Positions 1-5,065 of a stretch of 5,065 nt of DNA are shown here, piece after piece. The stretch is taken from NCBI GenBank assembly GCA_002305235.1, contig DBQL01000046.1, positions 16,535 through 21,599 on the forward strand, given 5' to 3'. The position numbers and the translations under genes were made by a program. Source of the DNA: Prevotella sp. UBA1395. GTDB taxonomy: Bacteria > Bacteroidota > Bacteroidia > Bacteroidales > Bacteroidaceae. The notes under the pieces are model-generated. The model ran no database searches, was not told where the DNA came from, and worked only from the letters and a program-made list of their open reading frames with translations. Position 1 is the stretch's first letter, and each line of letters opens with the position of its first letter.

Positions 1-5
1 CATAG

Positions 6-43
6 CGGCATACCGGCCCCGAAGGGCCGATATGCCGTTTTTT
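6..43 (+). terminator. Intrinsic terminator of an upstream gene outside the window
   Basis: A GC-rich hairpin is formed by bases 6-19 and 24-37: 7 pairs, one C/A mismatch, then 6 pairs closing on a CGAA tetraloop. It is followed at once by six T residues (38-43). The T-run on the plus strand shows that it stops rightward transcription, so a rightward gene must end just left of the window. It also insulates the permease gene that follows, which therefore needs its own promoter. Confidence 0.9.
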
Positions 44-88
44 CGTGCTTTTTCCAAATGTCGGCTACCCTTTTACAAATTATCTTCG

Positions 89-96
89 TACCTTTG
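89..96 (+). promoter_or_regulatory. Possible Bacteroidetes -7 element for the permease gene
   Basis: TACCTTTG at 89-96 fits the Bacteroidetes -7 consensus TAnnTTTG. No TTTG lies at the usual 19-21 base distance upstream (around 64-69 reads CTACC), so the -33 half is missing or weak. If used, transcription would start near 103 and leave a leader of only about 16 bases before the ATG at 119. The position directly after the upstream terminator supports the call. Confidence 0.4.
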
Positions 97-118
97 CAAT
101 GTCAAAGAATAGTATGTT

Positions 119-1036
119 ATGTGGTTAGTTTTAGCCTTCCTCTCAGCTACGCTGTTAGGCTTTTATGACTCCTTCAAGAAGAAATCGCTTTCAGGAAACG
201 CAGTCATCCCGGTATTGTTGCTCAATACTTTTTTCTCATCGCTGATCTTTTTGCCGTTCATCGTGCTCTCTTCCACCACGTCATGGCTTGACGGAACGCT
301 CTTCCATGTGGCCTCGGGAGGATGGGACATGCACAAATACATCATCCTGAAAAGTCTGCTTGTGCTGTCGAGTTGGATTTTCAACTATTTCGGCATGAAG
401 CATTTGCCACTCACCATCGTCGGTCCTATCAACGCCACACGCCCCGTGATGGTGCTCATCGGTGCCATGATTGTCTATGGCGAGGTGCTTAACGGGTGGC
501 AGTGGATAGGTGTGTTGCTGGCCGTGGCCTCGTTTTTCATGCTGAGCCGTTCGAGCAAACAAGAGGGTATCAACTTCATGCACAACCGCTGGATAGGGTT
601 TATCGTGCTTGGTGCCGTGCTCGGTGCCGTGAGCGGACTGTACGACAAGTACCTCATGGCCTCTCCCGAGAACGGCGGCATAGGTATCGATCACACTGCC
701 GTGCAAGCATGGTACAACATCTATCAGATGGCAATGATGCTCATCATCCTGTTTGTGGTGTGGTGGCCCACGCGCAAATCACACACACCCTTCCATTGGG
801 ATTGGACCATCATCGGCATCAGCGTGTTTCTCTGTGCCGCCGATTTTGTCTACTTCTACGCCCTGAGCCTTCCGGGAGCGATGATTTCCATCGTGTCGAT
901 GGTGCGTCGCGGCAGCGTGATCGTGAGCTTTCTCTTTGGCGCGGTCTTCTTTCATGAGCACAATCTGCGGTCTAAAGCCATCGACCTTGCGATGATCTTG
1001 CTTGGCATGGTGTTCCTTTATATTGGCAGTAAATAA
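119..1036 (+). CDS. EamA/DMT-superfamily inner-membrane permease
   Basis: This is a complete 305-residue, strongly hydrophobic protein with about ten predicted transmembrane helices, which is the normal size for the drug/metabolite transporter superfamily. The two-fold EamA repeat can be seen: residues 2-143 and roughly 157-303 are each five helices long. The end of each half shows the same pattern, a helix closing in an acidic pair region (GE at 121-122, HE at 279-280) followed by a last helix of the LLAVASFFML / MILLGMVFLYIG type. Members export or import small metabolites such as amino acids, nucleosides or sugars; the substrate cannot be read from the sequence. The ATG at 119 is used because the first helix starts immediately and no in-frame start precedes it within the leader. 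There is no clear Shine-Dalgarno, as is usual in Bacteroidetes. dapA follows after 110 bases but has its own promoter, so a shared role is not implied. Confidence 0.85.
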   Translation: MWLVLAFLSATLLGFYDSFKKKSLSGNAVIPVLLLNTFFSSLIFLPFIVLSSTTSWLDGTLFHVASGGWDMHKYIILKSLLVLSSWIFNYFGMKHLPLTIVGPINATRPVMVLIGAMIVYGEVLNGWQWIGVLLAVASFFMLSRSSKQEGINFMHNRWIGFIVLGAVLGAVSGLYDKYLMASPENGGIGIDHTAVQAWYNIYQMAMMLIILFVVWWPTRKSHTPFHWDWTIIGISVFLCAADFVYFYALSLPGAMISIVSMVRRGSVIVSFLFGAVFFHEHNLRSKAIDLAMILLGMVFLYIGSK

Positions 1037-1063
1037 AATTATTGATAGTTTTCGGACTATTAT

Positions 1064-1094
1064 TTTGCAAATTGAAACTAAAATAGTAACTTTG
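1064..1094 (+). promoter_or_regulatory. Bacteroidetes-type promoter of dapA
   Basis: TTTG at 1064-1067 and TAACTTTG at 1087-1094 are separated by 19 bases. This is an excellent match to the Bacteroidetes primary sigma factor consensus (TTTG, 19-21 bases, TAnnTTTG). Transcription is expected to start near 1101, giving a leader of roughly 45 bases ahead of the ATG at 1147. The leader carries AAGGAG at 1112-1117, which is 29 bases from the start and so too far to act as a normal ribosome binding site. Confidence 0.8.
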
Positions 1095-1146
1095 TATCAG
1101 ATTTGTAATTTAAGGAGTATCGTATAACAGATTGATATAATAAGGT

Positions 1147-2034
1147 ATGACACGCAATATTTTCAAAGGCTTGGGCGTTGCCCTGATAACCCCTTTTACC
1201 CCGGAAGGTGACGTTGATTATCAAGCCCTCAAGAGGCTTGTGGAATATCAGTTGGAGAACGGAGCCGATTTCCTTTGTATTCTTGCCACCACCGCCGAGG
1301 CCCCCTGCCTGACACAAGAAGAGAAGGATCGCATCACGTCGATGATCAAAGAGTTGGTGCGTGGGCGCATCCCAATCCTGAAATATTGTGGCGGAAACAA
1401 CACCGCGGCTGTTATCGAGGAAATCAAAAATACCGATTGGAGCGGCATCGACGGCATACTGAGCATCTGCCCTTATTACAACAAACCCTCACAAGAAGGT
1501 CTCTATCGTCATTTCAAGGCTATCTCCGAAGCCAGCCCCCTGCCCATAGTGCTCTATAATGTACCCGGCAGAACGGGTATCAACATGCTGTCGGCAACCA
1601 CCGTGCGACTGGCCAACGACTGCCCGAACATCGTTGCCATCAAGGAAGCGTCGGGCAGTTTGGAGCAGGTAGACGAGATCATCAAGAACAAACCTGCCCA
1701 CTTCGACGTGATCAGCGGTGACGACGCGCTCACGTTCTCGATGGTAGCGAGCGGCGCGGCAGGTGTCATCTCGGTTATCGGCAACGCCCTGCCCAAGCAG
1801 TTCTCACGCATGATCCGACTGGAATTCAACGGCGAATACGAGCCGGCACGTAAGATTCACCATAAGCTTACGGAGCTTTACAGCCTGCTGTTCGTAGACG
1901 GTAATCCTGCCGGCGTGAAGGCGTTGCTCAACGATATGGGCTTCATCGAGAACGAGTTGCGACTGCCTTTGGTGCCCTCGAAGATCGAGACCAAGCAGAA
2001 AATGGCCGACATTCTCAAGGAACTCTCATTCTGA
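1147..2034 (+). CDS. dapA: 4-hydroxy-tetrahydrodipicolinate synthase (DapA)
   Basis: The enzyme condenses pyruvate with aspartate semialdehyde in the cytoplasm, the first committed step to diaminopimelate and lysine. At 295 residues it is the usual length for this TIM-barrel family. Key residues are in place by comparison with the E. coli enzyme: the threonine pair T48-T49, the tyrosines of PYYNKPSQEG (Y110, Y111), Y137 and R142 in YNVPGRTG, and the Schiff-base lysine K166 in IKEASG. The glycine-rich ISGDD segment at 189-193 and the DGNPAGVK segment at 251-258 are also typical. One departure is visible: the loop usually read as GTT is ATT here (A47). The ATG at 1147 is chosen because the family N-terminus (GLGVALITPF) follows directly and the promoter lies just upstream. 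A terminator follows the stop, so this is probably a single-gene transcript. Related aldolases such as NanA are less likely given the DapA-specific residues. Confidence 0.95.
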   Translation: MTRNIFKGLGVALITPFTPEGDVDYQALKRLVEYQLENGADFLCILATTAEAPCLTQEEKDRITSMIKELVRGRIPILKYCGGNNTAAVIEEIKNTDWSGIDGILSICPYYNKPSQEGLYRHFKAISEASPLPIVLYNVPGRTGINMLSATTVRLANDCPNIVAIKEASGSLEQVDEIIKNKPAHFDVISGDDALTFSMVASGAAGVISVIGNALPKQFSRMIRLEFNGEYEPARKIHHKLTELYSLLFVDGNPAGVKALLNDMGFIENELRLPLVPSKIETKQKMADILKELSF

Positions 2035-2067
2035 GACTCTCCTCCCAACAAGGAAACACAATATCGG

Positions 2068-2124
2068 GAAACCATGTTTTCGCATGCTGTACGCAGTAAC
2101 GAAAACATGGTTTCATTCTTTTTT
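2068..2124 (+). terminator. Rho-independent terminator of dapA
   Basis: Bases 2068-2082 and 2100-2114 form a perfect 15-pair stem around a 17-base loop. The core arms read AAACCATGTTTTCG and CGAAAACATGGTTT. Six T residues follow at 2119-2124 after a four-base spacer. It lies 34 bases past the dapA stop codon. There is no matching T-run on the other side for leftward transcription, so it appears to act in one direction. Confidence 0.85.
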
Positions 2125-2169
2125 GCAAATCACTGATAATCAATCGATTGAAAAATACGCCACACCCCC

Positions 2170-2260
2170 TTTGCGATTACTATCTAATCGGCTCGCGATT
2201 ACTATCGTTTCGCGTCATGATTACTATCGTTTCGCGAGACGAATAGATAGTAATCGCAAA
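2170..2260. repeat. 91-bp imperfect palindrome containing 22-bp-period direct repeats
   Basis: The left arm (2170-2198) and right arm (2232-2260) are reverse complements at 27 of 29 positions. The outermost 17 bases, TTTGCGATTACTATCTA, match perfectly. The two mismatches are at 2187/2243 and 2191/2239, and a 33-base centre separates the arms. Overlaid on this is a direct repeat: the 18-mer GATTACTATCGTTTCGCG occurs exactly at 2197-2214 and 2219-2236, and its first ten bases also occur at 2175-2184, so starts fall at a regular 22-base step. GATTACTATC appears a fourth time inverted at 2246-2255. No T-run follows on either strand and no target-site duplication is obvious. It could be a mobile palindromic element (MITE- or REP-like), a cluster of protein-binding sites, or a folded RNA. 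Confidence 0.85.
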
Positions 2261-2373
2261 ACCAACAAATATCAATGTTGAAACGACCATATTTCCGGGG
2301 ATGTGGCATCACGTCGCCCACGTTGCATCATGGTTCGAATAACGTCGGTCGACATCATGATACCGCCACAAGG

Positions 2374-3030
2374 TCACTCCATGAAAACATAGAGAAGTTG
2401 ATGAATAAATTGCGCGCCCATGATATAAAGCAATATCAAGGGCATGACCCATTCGCCGGCCGACGTCATGCACTGTCCCACATCAAACAAACTTCTGAAC
2501 CGTCCGCTCAGCAGGCCATACACCACCGCGGCGGTGGTAGCCATGAAGGCCAGCGTCGGGATGAGACCTTCCGAGAAACTGCTCGGAAACAGTTCGCCGG
2601 TGATGCTCAACAGCACGGCGTGCGGCATGACGGTGAGACCGAGTATCACCACTGTCTCCAAGAAGAGCATGAGACCGGCCGCAGATAAGGCGAAACGCTG
2701 CTGTGACGTGAGATCAAAGCGTCGGCCAGTGAGGTATCTGACCAGCGACGACCACAGTCCGCCGGCCGATACACTGCCCCAAGCGATGGCCGTCACCAAA
2801 AGATAGATGATATAGGGAGACCCGAGATTGCTCGCGAACGAACCGAAGAACCACCGAATGCCACCCGGACTGAGCAACGACCTCATGGGGACATCGGGCA
2901 AAGCCGTGGACAGCAGCCACGACGCAAGGATGAGAACCACCTGCGCGATGGCAAACAGCAACGACAGTCGGTAAACCAACTTCCGAAACATCACTCCCGC
3001 TACCTTCGACCGTTTGGACTTTTGCTCCAC
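2374..3030 (-). CDS. Small five-helix membrane protein, AbgT-family-like
   Basis: This protein has 218 residues, with a basic cytoplasmic-type N-terminus (KSKRSK) and about five hydrophobic segments near residues 22-44, 71-94, 115-137, 156-175 and 193-215. The stretch MRSLLSPGGIRWFFGSF (49-65), followed by a helix and the SAGGL turn (88-92), resembles the early part of AbgT (p-aminobenzoyl-glutamate) transporters, but full AbgT proteins are about 500 residues. It is therefore a short relative rather than a confirmed transporter, and no substrate can be named. A second notable motif is LPHAVLLS-like VMPHAVLLSITGELFPSSF (134-152). The start at 3030 is a GTG. No ATG exists upstream before an in-frame stop; the first internal ATG is codon 14 (2989-2991), just before the first helix. 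It lies 85 bases downstream of the response regulator with no TAnnTTTG promoter in the gap, so it is probably in the same operon. Confidence 0.6.
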   Translation of the reverse strand: MEQKSKRSKVAGVMFRKLVYRLSLLFAIAQVVLILASWLLSTALPDVPMRSLLSPGGIRWFFGSFASNLGSPYIIYLLVTAIAWGSVSAGGLWSSLVRYLTGRRFDLTSQQRFALSAAGLMLFLETVVILGLTVMPHAVLLSITGELFPSSFSEGLIPTLAFMATTAAVVYGLLSGRFRSLFDVGQCMTSAGEWVMPLILLYIMGAQFIHQLLYVFME

Positions 3031-3115
3031 TGCTTTCGATTTATGTTAAACATTGATGAACTCAACCATGCCCGCCTGCCATGTCATGATAACACCCGGA
3101 CGGCACATGGTACCA

Positions 3116-3841
3116 CTATTCATCATCAGAATAAAGATTGTCGATGTCGAGTATTCGCAACTCCAACGCTCGCACCACGAGCCGTGTCGCGTTGATGCCC
3201 ATGCTACCCTTTCCGTCGGGAAAGAGCTTCTGTCCCAACTCGTTCTGCCGCTTCTCCAAGCTCTTGACACCGAAGGGCATGCCACGCAGGTTGGTGATTT
3301 GCTCCTTGGTATAGCCCAAGGCGAGATGTCTCAGAAATCGCTCGTCATACTCGTCGATCTCATAGTTGATCAGGGCTTCCTGTCGCATGAGGTCCTTGTT
3401 CACGCTCTGCTTGAAGCGCTCGACAATCTTCTCGAGTATGGGCTGGTTGAAAACCAGCCTCTTGCCCTCCATCACGCTCGACACATCGCCGCGCGTAAGC
3501 AGCTCGCCGGTCTTGAGGATGATGCCGTCACAGCCGGCATCGAGCGCGTCGCCCCAGAGCTTCTCGTTCAGAATCTCGCCCGTGAAAATGAGTACTTTCA
3601 CTTGGGGATGGGCCTCCTTGGTGTGACGGCATATCTCGATGCCCACCGTGGTGGAGCCACCCAAGCCGAGGTCGAGCAACACAAGGTCGGGCAACTGCTC
3701 TTTCATCAGCTTGAAATAGCTCTGCTCGGTGTCGGCCGTGCCGATGATATGTGCCTCGGGAATGTCGTTCTTGATAATACCTATCGTGCCCTTAAGCTCC
3801 AAGGGCACGTCCTCAACGATGATAATATTGAAATCTTTCAT
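3116..3841 (-). CDS. Response regulator, REC domain plus divergent LuxR-like HTH
   Basis: The protein has 241 residues. The receiver domain (about 4-120) has every key residue: the acidic pair E10-D11 in IIVEDVP, the phospho-acceptor D57 in LVLLDLG, the switch threonine T87 in LIFTGE, and K110 in GIILKTG. A linker (120-165) leads to a C-terminal helical region (about 166-230), FLRHLALGYTKEQI then VKSLEKRQNELGQKLF, which follows the spacing of a LuxR/GerE helix-turn-helix and suggests DNA binding, though it is divergent. It is very likely the partner of the sensor encoded just upstream. The ATG at 3841 is preferred because the receiver strand begins at once (MKDFNIIIVEDV). An alternative in-frame ATG at 3907 overlaps the sensor stop as ATGA and would add 22 residues. 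From memory, Bacteroidales proteins of this type carry a C-terminal domain of unknown function named DUF5932, which I could not verify. Confidence 0.85.
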   Translation of the reverse strand: MKDFNIIIVEDVPLELKGTIGIIKNDIPEAHIIGTADTEQSYFKLMKEQLPDLVLLDLGLGGSTTVGIEICRHTKEAHPQVKVLIFTGEILNEKLWGDALDAGCDGIILKTGELLTRGDVSSVMEGKRLVFNQPILEKIVERFKQSVNKDLMRQEALINYEIDEYDERFLRHLALGYTKEQITNLRGMPFGVKSLEKRQNELGQKLFPDGKGSMGINATRLVVRALELRILDIDNLYSDDE

Positions 3842-3903
3842 ATCGATGTGATATTGATTTTTGTCATTGATAATATTCTGTTGGTGCTCCGCGGCGGGGC
3901 GTG

Positions 3904-5065
3904 TCATGCCCCGTTGAGCTGCTGCCAGCAACGCTCGGGCATGGTGATGATGATCTGGAGCTTGCCGTCATCGGAAGGCTGCGCCACCATGCCGCATCCC
4001 CTGAGATTGGTCAGCTCGCCCATCTCACGCACGATTTGCCGGCAAACCATAAACTTCAGGTCGCGTGTCTCGGGCGTGAACAGCGAGCGACAGCTCTCCT
4101 CGTTCACCGCGTAATGGTCCATCTCCACCTCGATGGCGATATAGGGCTTGTTGACAGCCGATACCCTTGTCGCGGGCTTGCGGCCCGCATTCAACTTTTT
4201 CAACAGGTCGAACAGGTAGCGGGTCACATCGGGTTCCAATCGCAACGGGGCTATCTGGCGCACGGCTTGCAGCGAGAGAATCTGGTAAAGCTCCTTGTAA
4301 TAGCCGGCCAGTTCGGCTATGCCCTCAAGGTTTTGGTCTGTGCCGTCGATGAGTTGGCGTATGCGTGAGGGATAGTACATGGTCTCATGCTTGAGCGTGG
4401 AAAGGCAATTGTCGAGCACACTGTTGGACACATGCAACTGGTAATTGTCCATTTGCAGTCGTCGCAGGTTGTCCTCGGCCAGTTCGATGGATGTCTCTTG
4501 CGAGGAGGCTTGGGCGATAGACGACCGCAACGCGCTGCGGATCTCGCTCACAATCTCACGCAGGTTTCTCTGCTGTTCGTCTGATACGCTGTACCGATTG
4601 AAGTCGCTGAGCCGGTCGATGCCCTTGAGCTTCTCCTGATTGGAGAGGTTTTCGAGCAGCAGTCGGTTCATCGAGTTGATACGGTCTATGCAAAACCGGT
4701 AGTTCAGCCGGTATCGGTAATATATGAAATAATAGGCGGGAAAGATGACAGCGAGCAGCATCACCAAGAGGATGACGGCCACAGTCTTGTTGGTCTCACT
4801 CTTCTGCATGGTACGCACATACTCCGGCAAACTGCCGTCGGCACTCGCCTCGCGGAAGAGTTTGGTATAGATCCGGTTGTTCTTCTCATATACGTCCCAC
4901 TTGTGCAGGGCCAGAGCAGCCACGGCTGTCTCGTTACTGATGTCGAGAAGTATGGCGGTATCGGTCTTGGCCAGATAGTGGTGGCAGCTGTCGGCGTATC
5001 GCAAGGTGGCGAGATAGGTGCCGTTGATATTGGAGAAATAGGCACTGTCGGCAAACTGTGAGGCC
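3904..5065 (-). CDS. Atypical membrane sensor histidine kinase, N-terminus cut by window edge
   Basis: The frame stays open to base 5065, so the start lies outside; 386 residues are visible. Numbered from the TTG codon at 5002-5004 as residue 1, the parts are: an alanine- and tyrosine-rich helical region before the membrane (to about 70, TPR-like in feel, presumably extracytoplasmic), one transmembrane helix (about 74-97), a long probable coiled coil (105-200), and a dimerisation segment with LKHETMYYP, where H206 (bases 4387-4389) is the likely phospho-acceptor. The remaining 150 residues should hold the ATPase, but no DxGxG or clear N-box is seen. Only LKFMVCRQIVREMGE and the end KLQIIITMP recall the late part of that fold. 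The response regulator gene starts 62 bases after the stop. I recall Bacteroidales proteins like this under DUF5112/DUF5113, unverified. The TTG is not a real start. Confidence 0.75.
   Translation of the reverse strand, partial: ASQFADSAYFSNINGTYLATLRYADSCHHYLAKTDTAILLDISNETAVAALALHKWDVYEKNNRIYTKLFREASADGSLPEYVRTMQKSETNKTVAVILLVMLLAVIFPAYYFIYYRYRLNYRFCIDRINSMNRLLLENLSNQEKLKGIDRLSDFNRYSVSDEQQRNLREIVSEIRSALRSSIAQASSQETSIELAEDNLRRLQMDNYQLHVSNSVLDNCLSTLKHETMYYPSRIRQLIDGTDQNLEGIAELAGYYKELYQILSLQAVRQIAPLRLEPDVTRYLFDLLKKLNAGRKPATRVSAVNKPYIAIEVEMDHYAVNEESCRSLFTPETRDLKFMVCRQIVREMGELTNLRGCGMVAQPSDDGKLQIIITMPERCWQQLNGA

Larger units (their letters stand above)
2035..2373. other. Convergent intergenic region without a convincing gene
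   Basis: This 339-base stretch lies between dapA and the leftward operon, where two transcripts meet. It contains the dapA terminator (2068-2124), a 91-base palindromic repeat element (2170-2260), and a more GC-rich tail (about 2281-2373). No RNA gene is recognisable. The tail has a 28-codon leftward open frame (2272-2358), but nothing supports its translation. No terminator with a T-run is visible for the leftward operon. Confidence 0.7.

Noticed and set aside
114..128. Four-codon upstream ORF (ATG at 114) overlapping the permease start
   Set aside because: Too short to assess and easily expected by chance; nothing in the sequence suggests leader-peptide control.
1043..1066. Hairpin ATAGT/ACTAT followed by TTTT after the permease stop, as a terminator
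   Set aside because: The stem has only five Watson-Crick pairs plus a wobble and one A-T pair, is AT-rich, and the T-run is part of the dapA -33 element; termination here would be weak at best.
1136..1141. TATAAT just before the dapA start as a -10 box
   Set aside because: It lies five bases from the start codon, and Bacteroidetes do not use this consensus; the TTTG/TAACTTTG promoter upstream explains expression better.
2170..2260. CRISPR array or plasmid iterons as an explanation for the direct repeats
   Set aside because: The spacer between exact copies is only four bases, there are just two full copies, and there are no cas or replication genes nearby.
2170..2260. Intrinsic terminator as an explanation for the palindrome
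   Set aside because: No T-run follows the hairpin on either strand, and dapA already has a strong terminator just upstream.
2084..2281. 65-codon rightward open frame across the dapA terminator and the repeat element
   Set aside because: It runs through a terminator hairpin and a palindromic repeat, so it is not a credible gene.
2275..2688. 137-codon rightward open frame over the membrane-protein gene
   Set aside because: Its product is histidine- and arginine-rich with low complexity, typical of the antisense of a hydrophobic coding sequence.
3053..4114. 353-codon rightward open frame opposite the response regulator and the sensor end
   Set aside because: It is antisense to two genes with clear family motifs, its protein shows no domain I recognise, and long shadow frames are common in GC-rich coding DNA.

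Overview
The window looks like chromosomal DNA from a Bacteroidales bacterium, most likely Prevotella or a close relative. I judge this from protein content and signals: a Bacteroidetes-type promoter (TTTG, 19 bases, TAACTTTG) stands before dapA, start codons lack a well-placed Shine-Dalgarno sequence, and the two-component pair is of a kind I know mainly from Bacteroidales. Genus is inference.

Layout. Bases 1-43 hold a strong intrinsic terminator for a rightward gene that lies off the window. A rightward gene at 119-1036 encodes a complete ten-helix EamA/DMT-type permease. A 110-base gap with a clear promoter leads into dapA (1147-2034), the first committed enzyme of lysine and diaminopimelate synthesis, which ends in its own terminator (2068-2124). 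From 2374 to the right edge everything reads leftward. In transcription order there is a membrane sensor kinase-like protein (cut by the window edge at 5065), a REC-HTH response regulator (3116-3841), and a small five-helix membrane protein (2374-3030) that resembles the first part of AbgT-type transporters. The small gaps and lack of an obvious internal promoter suggest one transcript, so the membrane protein may share control with, or be a target of, the two-component pair.

The convergent space between dapA and the leftward genes (2035-2373, 339 bases) has no convincing gene. It contains the dapA terminator and, at 2170-2260, a compact 91-base element. This has 29-base inverted arms matching at 27 positions, with a 22-base periodic direct repeat running through it. 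It is not followed by a T-run on either strand, so it is not a simple terminator. It is the most unusual non-coding structure here.

The most unusual protein is the sensor. It has an HE..YP H-box, but its C-terminal region keeps only a faint trace of a histidine-kinase ATPase fold and has no DxGxG motif. All family assignments are from reading the sequences; no search was run.
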